From assembly GCA_946122785.1 (NCBI GenBank), contig CAMGYJ010000011.1:42930513-42994512 (forward strand): 64,000 nucleotides of DNA. Direction: 5' to 3'. Under the pieces are notes generated by a model. That model was not told the DNA's origin and did not search any database. It saw only the letters and a program-made list of their open reading frames with translations. Positions 45,301 to 56,470 of the stretch are shown in pieces. This DNA is from Linum tenue. Its lineage: Eukaryota > Streptophyta > Magnoliopsida > Malpighiales > Linaceae. Both the position numbers and the translations under genes were made by a program. The first letter of the stretch is position 1. Each line of letters opens with the position of its first letter.

Positions 45301-48300
45301 TAATTAGTCATTACTCCAAGTAGCGTCCTCATCTTAAGGAACACATCTTGCTTCAGCGGCTTCGTGAAAATATCAGCAATTTGGTCTTCAGTCTTCACAT
45401 ACTTCAGCGTTACTTCTTTTTGTTCCACACATTCTCTTAAGAAATGATACCTCGTATCAATGTGCTTACTGGGATCATGAAACACCGGATTCTTTGCTAA
45501 CGCCAGGGCAGACTTCTTATCAACATAAAGCTCAGTTGACTCTTCCTGTGTCATGTTCAATTCATTCAGCAACTTTCTCAACCATATTGCATGACACACA
45601 CACGATGTCGCAGCAACATACTCAGCTTCACAAGTAGATAGTGTCACGATAGCTTGCTTCTTTGACTCCAAGTGAAAGCTGTATCTCCAAGGAAAAATAC
45701 AAATCCTGTAGTGCTCTTGTGATCATCCACGTCTCCTGCCCAATCACTATCGCAGTATCCAACCAATTTGAAATTTTCCGACTTAGTATAAAAAAAACCA
45801 TGATCAATTGTACCTTTGATGTAGCGTAATATCCTCTTGGCAGCATTCCAGTGTGACATTGTCGGTGCCTCCATGTATCTGCTGACTCATCCAACTGCGT
45901 AGAGAATATTTGGTATAGTACAAGTCAGATATCTCAGACTTCCGACAAGGCTTCTAAACTCCGTTGAGTTGACCTTCTCTCCTTTATCATCCTTGGATAA
46001 CTTTAGTCTGCACTCGGCTGGTGTGCTCACAGGATTACAATTATCCATCTTAAACTTCTTCAGGACCTCTTTCGCAAAACCACTCTGTGAGATGAAAATT
46101 CCTTCCTCCTTTTGACTCACTTCAATTCCGAGATAGTATGACATTAGTCCGATGTCTGTCATCTCGAACTCACAAACCATCGTCTTCTTGAACTCTTCAA
46201 ACATTTGAGGATCGTTGCCTGTGAAGATGAGATCATCTACGTACAAACAAACTATCAATATTGCTCCCCCTTGCACCTTGCAGTATAGTGCATGCTCATG
46301 TGGGCATTTGTTGAATCCGTTCTGCTGAAAATACTTGTCAATCCTGCTATTCCAAGCTCTCGGTGCTTGTTTCAGACCATACAGTGCTTTCTTCAGCTTT
46401 AGCACCTTATCTTCTTGTCCTTCAACAATATATCCAGGGGGTTGCTCAATATAGATATCTTCCTCGAGATATCCATTCAGAAAAGCTGACTTCACATCCA
46501 TCTGGTGTATCTTCCATCCATTTTGAGCAGCGAGAGATACCAACATCCTGATACTCTCCATTCTCGCCACGGGAGCAAAAACTTCATTATAGTCAATGCC
46601 TTATCTCTGACTATACCCTTTCGCCACCAATCTTGCTTTGTGCCTGACAACTTCTCCTTTTGCGTTCTTTTTTGCTTTAAATACCCACTTCACACCGATG
46701 GGCTTCTGGTTCTCAGGGAGTGACACAAGCTCCCAAGTCTTGTTCTTCTCAATTGCTCCAATTTCTTCATCCATAGCTTTCTTCCATTTTTCATCTTTCA
46801 TGGCTTCTTCAGCATCCACTGGTTCATCATCAATGAAATGACAGTAGAGTGTCAATTCATCACCTTCAATGGCTGTAGTTTCCTCATATAGATCTTCAAG
46901 ACGTCTATACTTTTGTGGCCTCTCTTTCGGACTTTCACTTGAACTTCCTTCTGGGCTGGCTGGCTCTCTGTGACTGGGTGGACTTGTCACAGGTGTAGCT
47001 GCATCCGATACTTTGTCACTATCATCCATATAAAAAGTGTAATTCTTCTTTGCTTCAGCAGTCCAATCCCATGTTGCTTCTTCATCAACTACTACGTCTC
47101 TGCTGATGATTAGCTTCTCTTCCACGGGATCAAACATTTTGTAACCTTTTGAGTGTTCTGAGTATCCCAGGAATATGTACTTCTTGCTTTTGTCATCCAA
47201 CTTCTTCCTTTCTTGATCCGGTACGTGCACATATCCGACACTTCCGAAGACTCGGAGGTGAGAGATTGTGGGTTTCCTTCCGCTCCATGCTTCTTGGGGT
47301 GTTTGATTCCAAACACTCTTTGTTGGTGACCTGTTCAGCAGGTAGACTGCACAATCAACAGCTTCAGCCCATAGCTTCTTTGGCAGGTTCTTGCTCTTCA
47401 TCATGCTTCTCGCCATGTTGAGGACGGTTCTGTTCTTCTTCTCAACGACTCCATTCTGCTGTGGGGATCTTGGGACTGTGAGAAACCTGTGAATTCCTTG
47501 ATATTCGCAGAACCTTCTGAACTTCTTGAGCATAAATTATCCACCTCTATCTGATCTCATTGCTTTTATGTAGCGGCCACTTTCATTCTTCATCATCATC
47601 TTGAACTTCTTGAAAGCTTCAAATGTATCTGACTTCTGCTTCAAGAAGTAAACCCATGTCTTTCTACTGTAGTCGTCGATGAAAAGTAGAAAATATTTGT
47701 TCTTTCCGAATGATGTTGGGGTAATCGGTCCACAAAGATCAGCATGGACAAGCTCAAGTGGTGCTTTAGCTCTTGATAGGGACTCCTTTGGAAAACTTGC
47801 CCTGAATTGCTTCCCAACTAAGCATCCTTCACACAATGGGTCAGGATGATTGATCACTGGCAAACCATGCACCATCTTCTACTGACCGAGTAACTTCAGG
47901 CCTCCAAAATTTAGATAGCCATACCTCAGATGCCATAGCCATATATTATCCTTCACACACGCTTTCAAGCACTTCGCCATTTCTGTCTGAATGTTCAGGG
48001 TGAACATTCTGTTTCTTGACATTGGGACTCTGGCCAACAACTGCTTTTTCTCATTTAACAGCTCCAATTGACGATTCACCATGTGGACTTCATAATTTTT
48101 CTCCATCAGCTGACCAAAACTCAGGATGTTACTAGTCATGTCTGGGACATAGTATACATCACTGATAGATTGCTGTGAGCCATTCTTGAGCCGGATGAGT
48201 ATTGTTCCTCTCCCTTTGATAGGAACCTTCGAGGAGTCTCCAAATACGACATTTCCTTTCACCGATTCATCCATATCCACGAACATGTTTCTTTTACCGC

Positions 48301-49368
48301 ACATGTGGTTGCTTGCTGCATTATCCATATACCACATGTTGTCTTTCGGTTTCTCATCTCCTTGATGTGACAACATCAATGTGCCTTTGACTTCTTCTTC
48401 TTGCACGTTGTTTGCCATCTCCTCCACTTCTTTAGGCGGACTCCAACATTCCGATGCATAATGCCCATACTTCGAGCAATTATGGCACTGGAAGTTGGAT
48501 TTATCACGACCTTCATTTGATCTCCAATATCCTCTTCCACGTCCACGACCACGACCTCTGCCTCTGGTGGACGTTTCATAGTTCGTGGTGAAATTTCCTC
48601 CATCTCTGCTTTGATATGCTCCTCGAGCTCTGCCTCTTCCTCTGCCTCTGTAGCTGCCTCTGCCTCGACCTCTGTACTGACCTCCTCCTCGGGCACCTTC
48701 TTTCTCCTCAGTGGTAGCTTTTGTAGCTAACACTTGTTCTGACGATTCTTCATTTCTTTTATTTAATCTTTCCTCCCGTGCTTGCAATGAGCCGATAACT
48801 TCATTCACCGTCATTTTTGACACGTCCTTAGCTTCCTCCATGGCCACCACCACGTAGTCAAATTTTGGTAATAGCGATCGTAGAATTTTCTCCACCATTT
48901 TGGTCTCTTCAATTGTCTCCCCATACTGCTTCAGTTTGCTGGCGATAGACTTCACACTGGCGGTGTAATCTGAAACAGATTCACCTTCCTTCATTTTCAT
49001 GGATTCAAAATCTCCCTTGAGTGTCTGAAGTCGAACCTTCTTTACTGGTTCCACGCATTGCATTTCCTTTTGCAAGATATCCCATGCTTCCTTCGCTGTG
49101 GTAGCATCTGCTACTTGGTCGAACATCGATTCATCAAGACACTGATGAATGAGAGTGAGTGCTTTTTGATCACTCTTTCTATTTTTCTCAATACCTCCTT
49201 TTCAGCAGGAGATAACTGAGAAACCTCTGCGGGAATCTCATAACCTTTCTCAACAATATCCCAAGCATCTTGGGATCCAAGCAACGCTTTCATACGAATA
49301 CACCAATTTTTATAATTGGTTTTGGTAAGATGGGGGAATTGAATGGGGAAAGTGGATTTTTCGTCCAT
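45300..49368 (-). pseudogene. Copia-2 gag-pol with few lesions
   Basis: Starts at the ATG at 49368 (MDEKSTFPIQFPHLTKTNYK). Domains in order: gag with an Arg/Gly-rich segment and the knuckle CHNCSKYGHYASEC, protease DNAASNHMCG, integrase with CEGCLVGKQF and core FIDDYSRKTWVYF, RT (WELVSLPENQKPIGVKWVFK; CLYVDDLIFTG), RNase H (YCDSDWAGDVDDHKSTTG). I see about five lesions: a frameshift near 49180, stops near 47879, 47537 (right after SDRGG) and 46598 (after KGYSQR), and a frameshift near 45890. The element cannot make its own proteins now but the lesions are few, consistent with the young LTR age. Confidence 0.93.
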
Positions 49369-49464
49369 AGGACAATCGTGATAACAATAGCACGAGAAAT
49401 TCTTTTCTGATGTGGAAGTTCAGACTACGCCGCAACCACAGAGCATACTCGGAAATAACTCGAA

Positions 49465-49475
49465 CTCTGATACCA
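49465..49475 (-). other. Copia-2 primer-binding site
   Basis: TGGTATCAGAG on the minus strand, three bases inside the 5' LTR end, complementary to initiator tRNA-Met. Confidence 0.95.
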
Positions 49476-49478
49476 CTT

Positions 49479-49926
49479 TGTTGGAAATAAATTAATTATT
49501 TCCTTATTAATCAAAACTATTTGTGGGCTTTTTGATGGGGTTAGCTCGTTTATTGAGCTTTGAAATGAGAGGGATTTTATTTTGTTTTTGGGAGAAGAGT
49601 ATTGACAGAGGACTTAGATTGGAGAAGGGGTTTGAAACTTCTTTCTTCTTTTATTTTTCTACTTCTTGGCTTGAATACAACACGCAGGAGCAACAGCCTT
49701 TTATAGGCTTCAAAATCAAAAAAAATTGCACCCTATTAATTTTGGCAGTTGAGAACCGCCTTACATTTGTGGTTCTAATTTTTCATTCTTTTTCTTTTTT
49801 TTTCTTTTAGACACTTATAACTGAAAGCAACTTGCATTCTTTACACACTTCCACACAATGCACACACGACACTTTTCTAGACTTCTCTGATATTTATTTG
49901 ATTAAACTTTATTTTTTATTTCAACA
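49479..49926 (-). repeat. Copia-2 5' LTR
   Basis: Near-identical partner of 44839-45285, differing by scattered substitutions and a small T-run change. Followed by the second CCAAT at 49927-49931. Confidence 0.95.
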
Positions 49927-49983
49927 CCAATAACCGGCTCGATAACCGGTTATACCTTTTAACCGGTTACCGAATACCATGTC

Positions 49984-50479
49984 AAATTGATGTTTGGATG
50001 TAGTTGGATGGAATCAAATAGGATGTACTTTGATTTGAATTTCATTAATTCACATAGTAATTAAAAAGGGTCTCGAATTGAAATTTCGATCAAATCGAAC
50101 TTGACCAAATACTCTTTCAAAAGTTTCCACTAACTTTTGATCCTCCATGTTCCTTTAGTTTTAATAAGATTATTATGTCCAAATTTTACATAATTTTTGG
50201 AATCGAATCGTGACACACCTCTACTTATAATTTTATTATTTTATGGATTATATTCAACAAATTCAATGAATTTTAATTGATATTCATTTGTCTTAGTTGT
50301 TGTTGTAGCAAAGATAAAGAAACGAATTTCTACAAAAAAAAAAAAGATAAAGAAACGAAAAATAATTGCAATAATAACAAAGGATATGTATTTTTACATA
50401 CAATTAAAGAGATCAACAATCTAGGGGAAGGCAACCTTGGAGTTTGAATGTAAGATCGATAGGTTTTCCCCTGGTTATG
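49984..50479. other. Intergenic, no gene seen
   Basis: AT-rich; a minus-strand 72-aa frame at 50330-50548 has no recognised feature and overlaps a MITE end. Confidence 0.5.
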
Positions 50480-50487
50480 TGAAGAAG

Positions 50488-50795
50488 CAAGGTTGTCAAA
50501 CCGGTTTATACCGTCACGTCGGTTTAACAAGTGGAATGTTACGACCATGGTATAATCGGTTTGTGCCAGTTCATGCTGGCTTAATAAAATAAGACATTCA
50601 AAAAAAGTAATAAATAGTCATATTTAAATACAATATTTAACATTAATATCTAAACTTTTTTACCTGAATTCAACAAATTGCATCAACTTTTAACCTTTGT
50701 ATTCATAAAACATATAATAAATTCATTTTTATCAATCAAATTTACTAAAAAAGTAACAAATTCAAGTTGTTACTTAGATATTAATGACAACCATG
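50488..50795. mobile_element. 308-bp hAT-like MITE (CAAGGTTGTCA termini), copy 1
   Basis: Left end CAAGGTTGTCAAACCGGTTTATACCG, right end TTAATGACAACCATG; flanks TGAAGAAG / TCAAGAAG (7 of 8). Left subterminal words AACCGGTTTATACCG and CGGTTT; the rest is AT-rich. A close relative lies at 53221-53600. Confidence 0.8.
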
Positions 50796-51060
50796 TCAAG
50801 AAGGCTATGACGAAGCAAATAAATTACAGAACAAACTCGAAACACACGTGATACTCCGTAAACAACCACACTACCGATAAAAGAGTATTATCTTGCCACT
50901 ACATGACTACCTCTATAAAAGAACGATACAAACTCAAAGTATGTGAACAAAATTATTTCTCCCGGGATAGACCTTGTTACCGAGTTAGAATAAATCATTT
51001 GATGGAGCATGTCGAATGGCAATTGGGAGTTGTCACGGAATGCCAAAAAAAAAAAAAACA

Positions 51061-51103
51061 ACGTATTAGATACCGCCTCATAATGAGGCGGTATCTAATA
51101 CGT
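51061..51103. repeat. 43-bp perfect palindrome
   Basis: Two 21-bp arms (51061-51081 and 51083-51103) are exact reverse complements with one central A; the left arm starts ACGTATTAGATACCGCCTCA. It directly abuts the left end of hAT element I, and a shortened version (CCTCATAGTATCTAA) follows the element's right end. Such palindromes at hAT junctions can arise from hairpin-type excision or repair. Confidence 0.9.
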
Positions 51104-51547
51104 AGGGCTGGGAATCGGTTGCGGTTAACCGCACTAAAATTTGCGGTTAACCGCAATCGAAATGGAGCAATAGACACCAACCGCGACCGCACCGCAAGCG
51201 GTTTGTGGTTAACCACTAACCGCAAAGTGCGGTCAACAGTTAACCACGATTAACCATGTTGCTAAAAATACTTTTGGTTTGGAGACATTTGGTATATGGT
51301 TGTGACGGAGGTTAGTGTGGTTAGTGAAATTAACCGCGGTTAGTGCAATTAAACGAAGGTAACCACGTTAGTAATCGGTTAAAATGCGATTACATGTTGT
51401 TCGGTTGCGGTTAACCCACAAACCGCAAAACATGCAATATTGCTAACCGCGACCGCAAAATACCCTATTTTTCGGTTTGCGGTTAACCACTAACATCACT
51501 ATTTCGGTGCGGTTAGCGGTTTAACCGCAACCGAATTCCCACACCTA
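51103..51547. mobile_element. hAT-type non-autonomous element I
   Basis: Starts TAGGGCTGGGAATCGGTTGCGG and ends CAACCGAATTCCCACACCTA. The motif array is GCGGTTAACCGC / TAACCGCAA, very dense over the whole 445 bp. Instead of a plain 8-bp duplication the flanks share CCTCATA...GTATCTAA, disturbed by the palindrome at 51061-51103. No coding capacity. Confidence 0.82.
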
Positions 51548-52249
51548 CCTCATAGTATCTAAAAAGGTAGGGGTGAAACTTCAAAACACAATTGGAACGG
51601 GTCATGTTCCTCTGCATAACGAACAACTAAATAGCACCCATTATATTGCAAGAAATCTCTATTTCAAGAGATTAAAGATGAATATTTTTATGCAATTGAA
51701 ATTATCAAATATATAACACCAGAGGTGTTCGTCATCTCATGTGAGATAATTATTTTAAAAACATAAAATACGTACACTTAAAATTAATCCCAAAAACGAA
51801 AAAATAAAATTATTCTGAAATTCCCTTAGGAGTATTAAATGGTTTTAAAAACTATCTAAGAAAATTATGAAAGTTGTAAATACAATTAGGAAGGTAATAA
51901 TTTCAAAAGGTTTCAAATGCAAAATTCACGTAAACGATTTAGGTAGGTGATTAAAGGGGATTAAAATCGTTCAAATTCACAAAACAAAAGTAAGGAAATC
52001 TTGCAAATCCTCGAAGTCCAACGGCGTGTGTCGGTCGGGGATATGGAGCGATGGCAGAGAGACTCACGGGAATCCGATTTCGAACACTCCCAATTTGATC
52101 CACTCGTCGTTGAGATAGGTACAAGTTTACCACTAAACCAATTCTTGTACAATAATAAAAATTGTAACAATAACGAGAATATATGCATAGATGTTTATTT
52201 TATTTCATATCATTGCCTGGTACGTACGTACATAATAATTACCCATTTC
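51548..52249. other. 3' flank of inhibitor gene 2, no gene seen
   Basis: AT-rich; frames at 51951-52188 have no support. The final stretch is the probable 3'UTR of inhibitor 2. Confidence 0.5.
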
Positions 52250-52834
52250 TTACAAATTCAGAGACTTCTTATACAGGCTGTCCGTAATAGCATCCGCAAT
52301 ATTACTATACAAAACCACGTACCCAACCCTAACCTCCACCGACGGCTCTGACACCTTTCCGGCCGCCATCATCCCGCGGCAGTTCCTCGCGTCGTCGCCG
52401 GCGATCTTCGCGTCGTAATTGGCCGACTGCAGATCCTCGTCGAGCTCCATCAGCGCGCTGTTGAACGAGTCCGCCGCGGCCGAGAACCACGACGAGCAGT
52501 TCATGAGGGCCTCCTTCAACGCGGGGCCCACATCGGGCCCCGCCACGAGGCCCTCGACGTATTTGCGCGCCTCCGTGGCATTGGCGATGCCGGATTTGAG
52601 GGTGATCTGGGCCAGGCCGTTGAGATCGGCGGACGGCGGCGAGCCGAGGTTGTTGGAGGCGAACGTGGCTAAGCATTCCTCGGATTTTGTCGGAGGGAAC
52701 TGGGCGGCTTGCTGGCAGATGTCTTGGACGAGGTTTGGGGATTGGGAAGTGGAGAGGTGGAAGAGGGAGATGATTAGGGTTAGGGTTAGGATTATGGCTG
52801 GAGATGTAATTGTGTTCATGGGATAATAATCCAT
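52250..52834 (-). CDS. Invertase/pectin methylesterase inhibitor 2, 194 aa
   Basis: Intact minus-strand frame from the ATG at 52834 (a second in-frame Met follows at residue 6). Signal peptide about residues 1-31 (IILTLTLIISLFHLSTSQ). The mature domain has the canonical four Cys: QDICQQA, EECLATF, MNCSSWF and DDARNCRGMM, plus LNGLAQITLKSGIANATEAR and the terminal VGYVVLYSNIADAITDSLY helix. It is a single-exon gene of usual size. It is clearly paralogous to the 38356-38913 gene: LFHLSTSQ, DICQQAA, AQITLKSGIA and KIAGDDARNCR are shared. It keeps the four-Cys pattern without the extra Cys, so it may be the more conserved copy. Enzyme target (invertase or PME) cannot be decided here. Confidence 0.93.
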   Translation of the reverse strand: MDYYPMNTITSPAIILTLTLIISLFHLSTSQSPNLVQDICQQAAQFPPTKSEECLATFASNNLGSPPSADLNGLAQITLKSGIANATEARKYVEGLVAGPDVGPALKEALMNCSSWFSAAADSFNSALMELDEDLQSANYDAKIAGDDARNCRGMMAAGKVSEPSVEVRVGYVVLYSNIADAITDSLYKKSLNL

Positions 52835-53212
52835 GTTTTAAGTGGAATGGAAAGGGGAGGGGAAAAAAAGGTGTTGAATCAAGGGAATGTTTCTTATGGT
52901 TGGTTTCTTTGTTGTTCAGAGGGAATGAAAGATGGAGAGAGATGTATGATCATGATAATCACTTTGTGAAATGTTGCCGGTTTTGGATTGGGATGGATAA
53001 TCTTATCCGAGAAGGATTGGATACAAATGAGATGGTGATTCATTTTACTGAACTGAATTCAAACTTGCTAAATATGTATGTGTACATAAATACCCATTTA
53101 CTATACCAGGTAATTCGGAATCATTTGAATCCTACTTTTACTTTTCAATTTTAAGGTTAAAACGTGTTTTTTTATTTATTAATAAGGTTGAGACATTTTT
53201 CTGTAAAAATAG
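52835..53212 (-). promoter_or_regulatory. Promoter region of inhibitor gene 2
   Basis: Contains blocks conserved with the inhibitor 1 upstream region (TTTCTTATGGTTGG, GAATGAAAGATGGAGAG). No other gene seen. Confidence 0.4.
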
Positions 53213-53220
53213 GTGTCAGG

Positions 53221-53600
53221 CAAGGTTGTCAAACCGGTTTATACCGTTGTGCCGGTTTGGCAAGTGGAATGGTACGACCGGTGGTATAACCAATTTGTGT
53301 CGGTTCATGCCGGTCAAAAAAATGTGAAAATAATTAATATCCAATGTATTTAATCATATATAAAACATATTTGTGAAGAATTTAGTTACAATCCAACAAA
53401 TATCATCAACTTTTAACTATTACATTCATAAAATGAATAATAAATTATTTTTTTTATTCATTAAATTCATTAAAATGATTTTATTTTATTTAGAATGTGT
53501 AAGTCGATCATACCTGTCATACCGATGGTGTCATACCGGTTTCATGACCAACAAAGGTTGAACCAGGTTCAACCGGGTGGCATGCCACCAGCATGACAAC
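53221..53600. mobile_element. 380-bp hAT-like MITE (CAAGGTTGTCA termini), copy 2
   Basis: Starts CAAGGTTGTCAAACCGGTTT and ends near CACCAGCATGACAAC; TGTCAGG flanks both sides (a 7-bp match of a presumed 8-bp duplication, with the right terminus slightly eroded). Motifs CCGGTTT, ATACCG and CCGGT recur at both ends. Related to 50488-50795. Confidence 0.78.
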
Positions 53601-53930
53601 TGTCAGGTCTCGGTACTTCATATCTAATTAATGGAATGGACAATGGAATTTCAAAGAGAACTAAATAGGCTCCAGTTTCCAATGTCAACGTTGGATACAT
53701 CAATAGAATTGGAAGTCAAAATGTTAATTACTTTTGTTTTTATCATTCAATGTTACATTCAATTATCAATTTATCATCCACCAAATCGCTAGCCAAGTTT
53801 GAATACATAGCGGCCGGAAATAAATAACCACCGTAGTGATGGGATATTAGATTTGTGGTATCATTCATGACTCATGAGATACAAATGTTTACTCGAATTT
53901 AAATCTGAATTGTCATCTATGCTGATATAG

Positions 53931-55175
53931 GAGATTTTTCCAGAAATAGCACTGTTTTAAAAAAAAATTCCAAAAATAGCACCCAACTCCGAAAAATTCC
54001 AAAAATAGCACCATTTTTGTAAAACCGCAACCCGGAGGTGCGTTTTTCGATGAAAACGCCACCCGAGGGCGCGTTTTTCTATGCAAACCGCACTGGTAGG
54101 GAGCGGTTTTGCAAACCGCACCCCCAGGGTGCGATCTGTCTTTTTTTTTTTTTTTTTTTTGCAAACCGCACCCCCAGGGTACGATCTGCTTTTTTTTTTT
54201 TTTTTTTTGAAAAATCCTAACTTAGGTGGAAACTTCAAACGAACGTATCTTTATGTTCGGGTATCCGATCGTCGCGATTTTTTTTTTGATTCCGCATAAT
54301 TTTTCGAGATCTTGCAAACCGCAAAATGCCGAAGGCGGTTTGGTCCCGCCTTCGTCCCGAAAAAACGTCGTTTGCTACCCCGAACGAGCCTTTTTTCGAT
54401 TTCGTCAAACTTTGAACGACCATAACTTTGTGCTCCACAATCCGAAAATCATGAACTTTTTTTTGATTTTGCATAACTTTTTGAGGACTACAATTTTTTC
54501 TAGGAGAGAATTTTCAAAAAATGAATTATTTTGGATATACGGGGTTTTGGGAATAAGTTTACCTTTCTTTTTAGGAATCCAAGTACATTCCGAAATTATG
54601 TCTATGATAAAAAATTTAGTCCTCAAAAAGTTATGCAAAATCAAAAAAAAAATCATGATTTTCGGATTGTGGAGCACAAAGTTATGGTCGTTCAAAGTTT
54701 GACGAAATCGAAAAAATGCTCGTTCGGGGTAGCAAATGACATTTTTTGGTTCGAAGGCGAGACCAAACCACCTTTGGCAGTCTTCGACTTGAAAGATCTC
54801 AAAAAGTTATGCGGAATCAAAAAAAAAAATCGCGGCGATCGGATACCCGAACATAAAGATACGTTTTTTTGAAGTTTCCACCTAAGTTAGGATTTTTCAA
54901 AAAAAAAAAAAAAAAAACAGATTGCACCCTGGGGGTGCGGTTTGCAAAAAAAAAAAAAAAAAAAAGGCAGATCGCACCCTGGGGGTGCGGTTTGCAAAAT
55001 CGCTCCCTACCAGTGCGGTTTTCATCGAAAAACGCGCCCTCGGGTGGCGTTTTCATCGAAAAACGCACCTCCGGGTTGCGGTTTAAAAAAAATGGTGCTA
55101 TTTTTGGAATTTTTCGGAGTTGGGTGCTATTTTTGGAATTTTTTTTTTAAACAGTGCTATTTCTGGAAAAATCTC
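53931..55175. mobile_element. 1.25-kb palindromic Mutator-type foldback element
   Basis: Nearly the whole element is two inverted arms of about 570 bp (53931-about 54500 and about 54610-55175) around a loop of about 110 bp. The perfect 9-bp duplication CTGATATAG flanks it. Each arm holds GAGATTTTTCCAGAAATAGC, two copies of a GCAAACCGCACCCCCAGGGT-type unit separated by long T (or A) runs, CCTAACTTAGGTGGAAACTTC, and GCATAACTTTTTGAGGAC near the loop. There is no transposase. All frames seen on both strands are mirror readings of the arms. If transcribed, the RNA would form a very long hairpin. Confidence 0.93.
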
Positions 55176-55184
55176 CTGATATAG

Positions 55185-55589
55185 TGTACTCGTATTCTTT
55201 CTGCCCTAGTTTGTAAGAATGACCCACTTAATATCCAACTCTTCTTCATGGTTTGCTGCATTTTAAGTAGGTGCCTCGCGCATAATCCTTAACGCTGTTG
55301 CATGTTGTTTAATTTCTGGTCAAGAAATTTTAGTGTTTGATATTAAGGATTTGTACTTTTGATTTCTTAGAACAACAACTAATAACATGCTCACTTTTTT
55401 AAACAATGTTTGAATGTGAGTGTTTGATACTTTTAATGGCTTAGGGACAAACTAAGTTAAGTTACTCTACTCATATGGAGGTTCAGTGAGAGCTCCAAGA
55501 ACAACTAGCTACAACTATGGTTACATTGTAGAGAAAGAATAAAGTTTGACATGCAGTGTCAAGTGTTTGGTTGTGGAACTCATTTCTAG
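55185..55589. other. Intergenic, no gene seen
   Basis: AT-rich sequence with no supported feature before the degenerate repeat tract. Confidence 0.5.
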
Positions 55590-56470
55590 TCTTCGTTTCT
55601 CCTGTTTATAGTCATCAGGTGTAAGTACCCCTGCAGAGAAAGAATAACGTTTTACATGTGAAGTTGGTATCTTGCCGTCTTGTCGACTTGGTACCCTACC
55701 ACTCTTGCCATCAAACTTATCAACTTGACACCTTGTTGACCTGTCGGCTTGGTATCTTGTCATGTCGCCACCACGCCAATCATATAATCTTGATCTTCAT
55801 ACTTAGTAATTGAGAGATCGTCAAGTTCCACTTGACAACCTACTAGCCACCCTCTCACCTTGCTACCCAGCCACATTGATTTCTATACTTGGTTTTAGAG
55901 CCTCGTCAAGTTGGTACCTTGTCGTCCTACTTGCCTCGTACCCTGTCAACTAGCCACCTTTCACCCCAATCTCATCGGGTTGGTACCCTATAATGTGTCC
56001 CACCATGTCAACTTAATCTTCATACTTAGTTTTCGGAGGGTTTGGTATTTGATGCCTCATTGCATGTGGGCTTTGTACCCTGCTGTCTTGCTACCAAACC
56101 TCTCTTACCAACTTGATACCTTCTGGCTTGATGCATGTTGGCCTTACCAGACCATGTTGTCTTGCCAACTTGGTACCTGGTAGCAACCAACCTTATCTCA
56201 TCGGTTTGGCACCCTGTTCCATACTTTCATACTTAGTGTTTTGGGAGGTAGGTAACTTGATACTATGTATGTTTTGTTGACTTGGTACCCTGTCGTCTTG
56301 CTACAAGCCATTAGGATTTCAAACTTAGATAAATTTCATATCCTGCTATCGAGCCTGTCTTCACTGCTTCGCATTCAGACTTAGTTTTTGGATGACTCTC
56401 TAGTTGGTACCTCGTTGTCATACCAAGCCTGTCTTGTTTCTAGACTTAGTTTGTAAAGCCACATTTCATA
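55590..56470. repeat. Degenerate TTGGTACC(C/T)TGTCG repeat tract
   Basis: Words such as CTTGGTACCCTGTCGTCTTGC, GTTGGTACCTTGTCG and CATACTTAGTTTTNGGAGG alternate about eight times at irregular spacing of roughly 60-200 bp. It looks like an old expanded minisatellite. The 90-aa frame across it reads the repeats and is not a gene. Bias to TTG/GTC makes it stand out from both flanks. Confidence 0.7.

Larger units (their letters stand above)
44839..49926 (-). mobile_element. Copia retrotransposon 2, structurally complete
   Basis: 5.09 kb on the minus strand with two near-identical LTRs (447 and 448 bp), a tRNA-iMet primer site, a polypurine tract and a perfect 5-bp target duplication CCAAT on both sides. 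By eye the LTRs differ at roughly 15 positions (about 3 percent), which suggests a young insertion, on the order of one million years using common plant rates. Gag-pol order is gag, protease, integrase, RT, RNase H (Copia order), but it carries several inactivating changes. It lies between the two inhibitor paralogues, inside hAT-like element H. Confidence 0.95.
44035..49983. mobile_element. hAT-like element H, split by Copia-2
   Basis: The left end TAGGACTGGTATTCGGTCGG and right end CCGGTTACCGAATACCATGT are inverted, and both sides carry ACCGGTTA / TAACCGG words. Candidate flanks GATTTGAC and AAATTGAT match only partly, so the right boundary is uncertain. Without the 5.1-kb Copia insert and one CCAAT it would be about 860 bp. 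The left half contains non-array sequence (44270-44700) that may be captured host DNA; no transposase. Confidence 0.6.

Noticed and set aside
53913..55184. Many Lys/Phe-rich frames on both strands
   Set aside because: Mirror-image readings of the palindromic Mutator element with long A/T runs; not genes.
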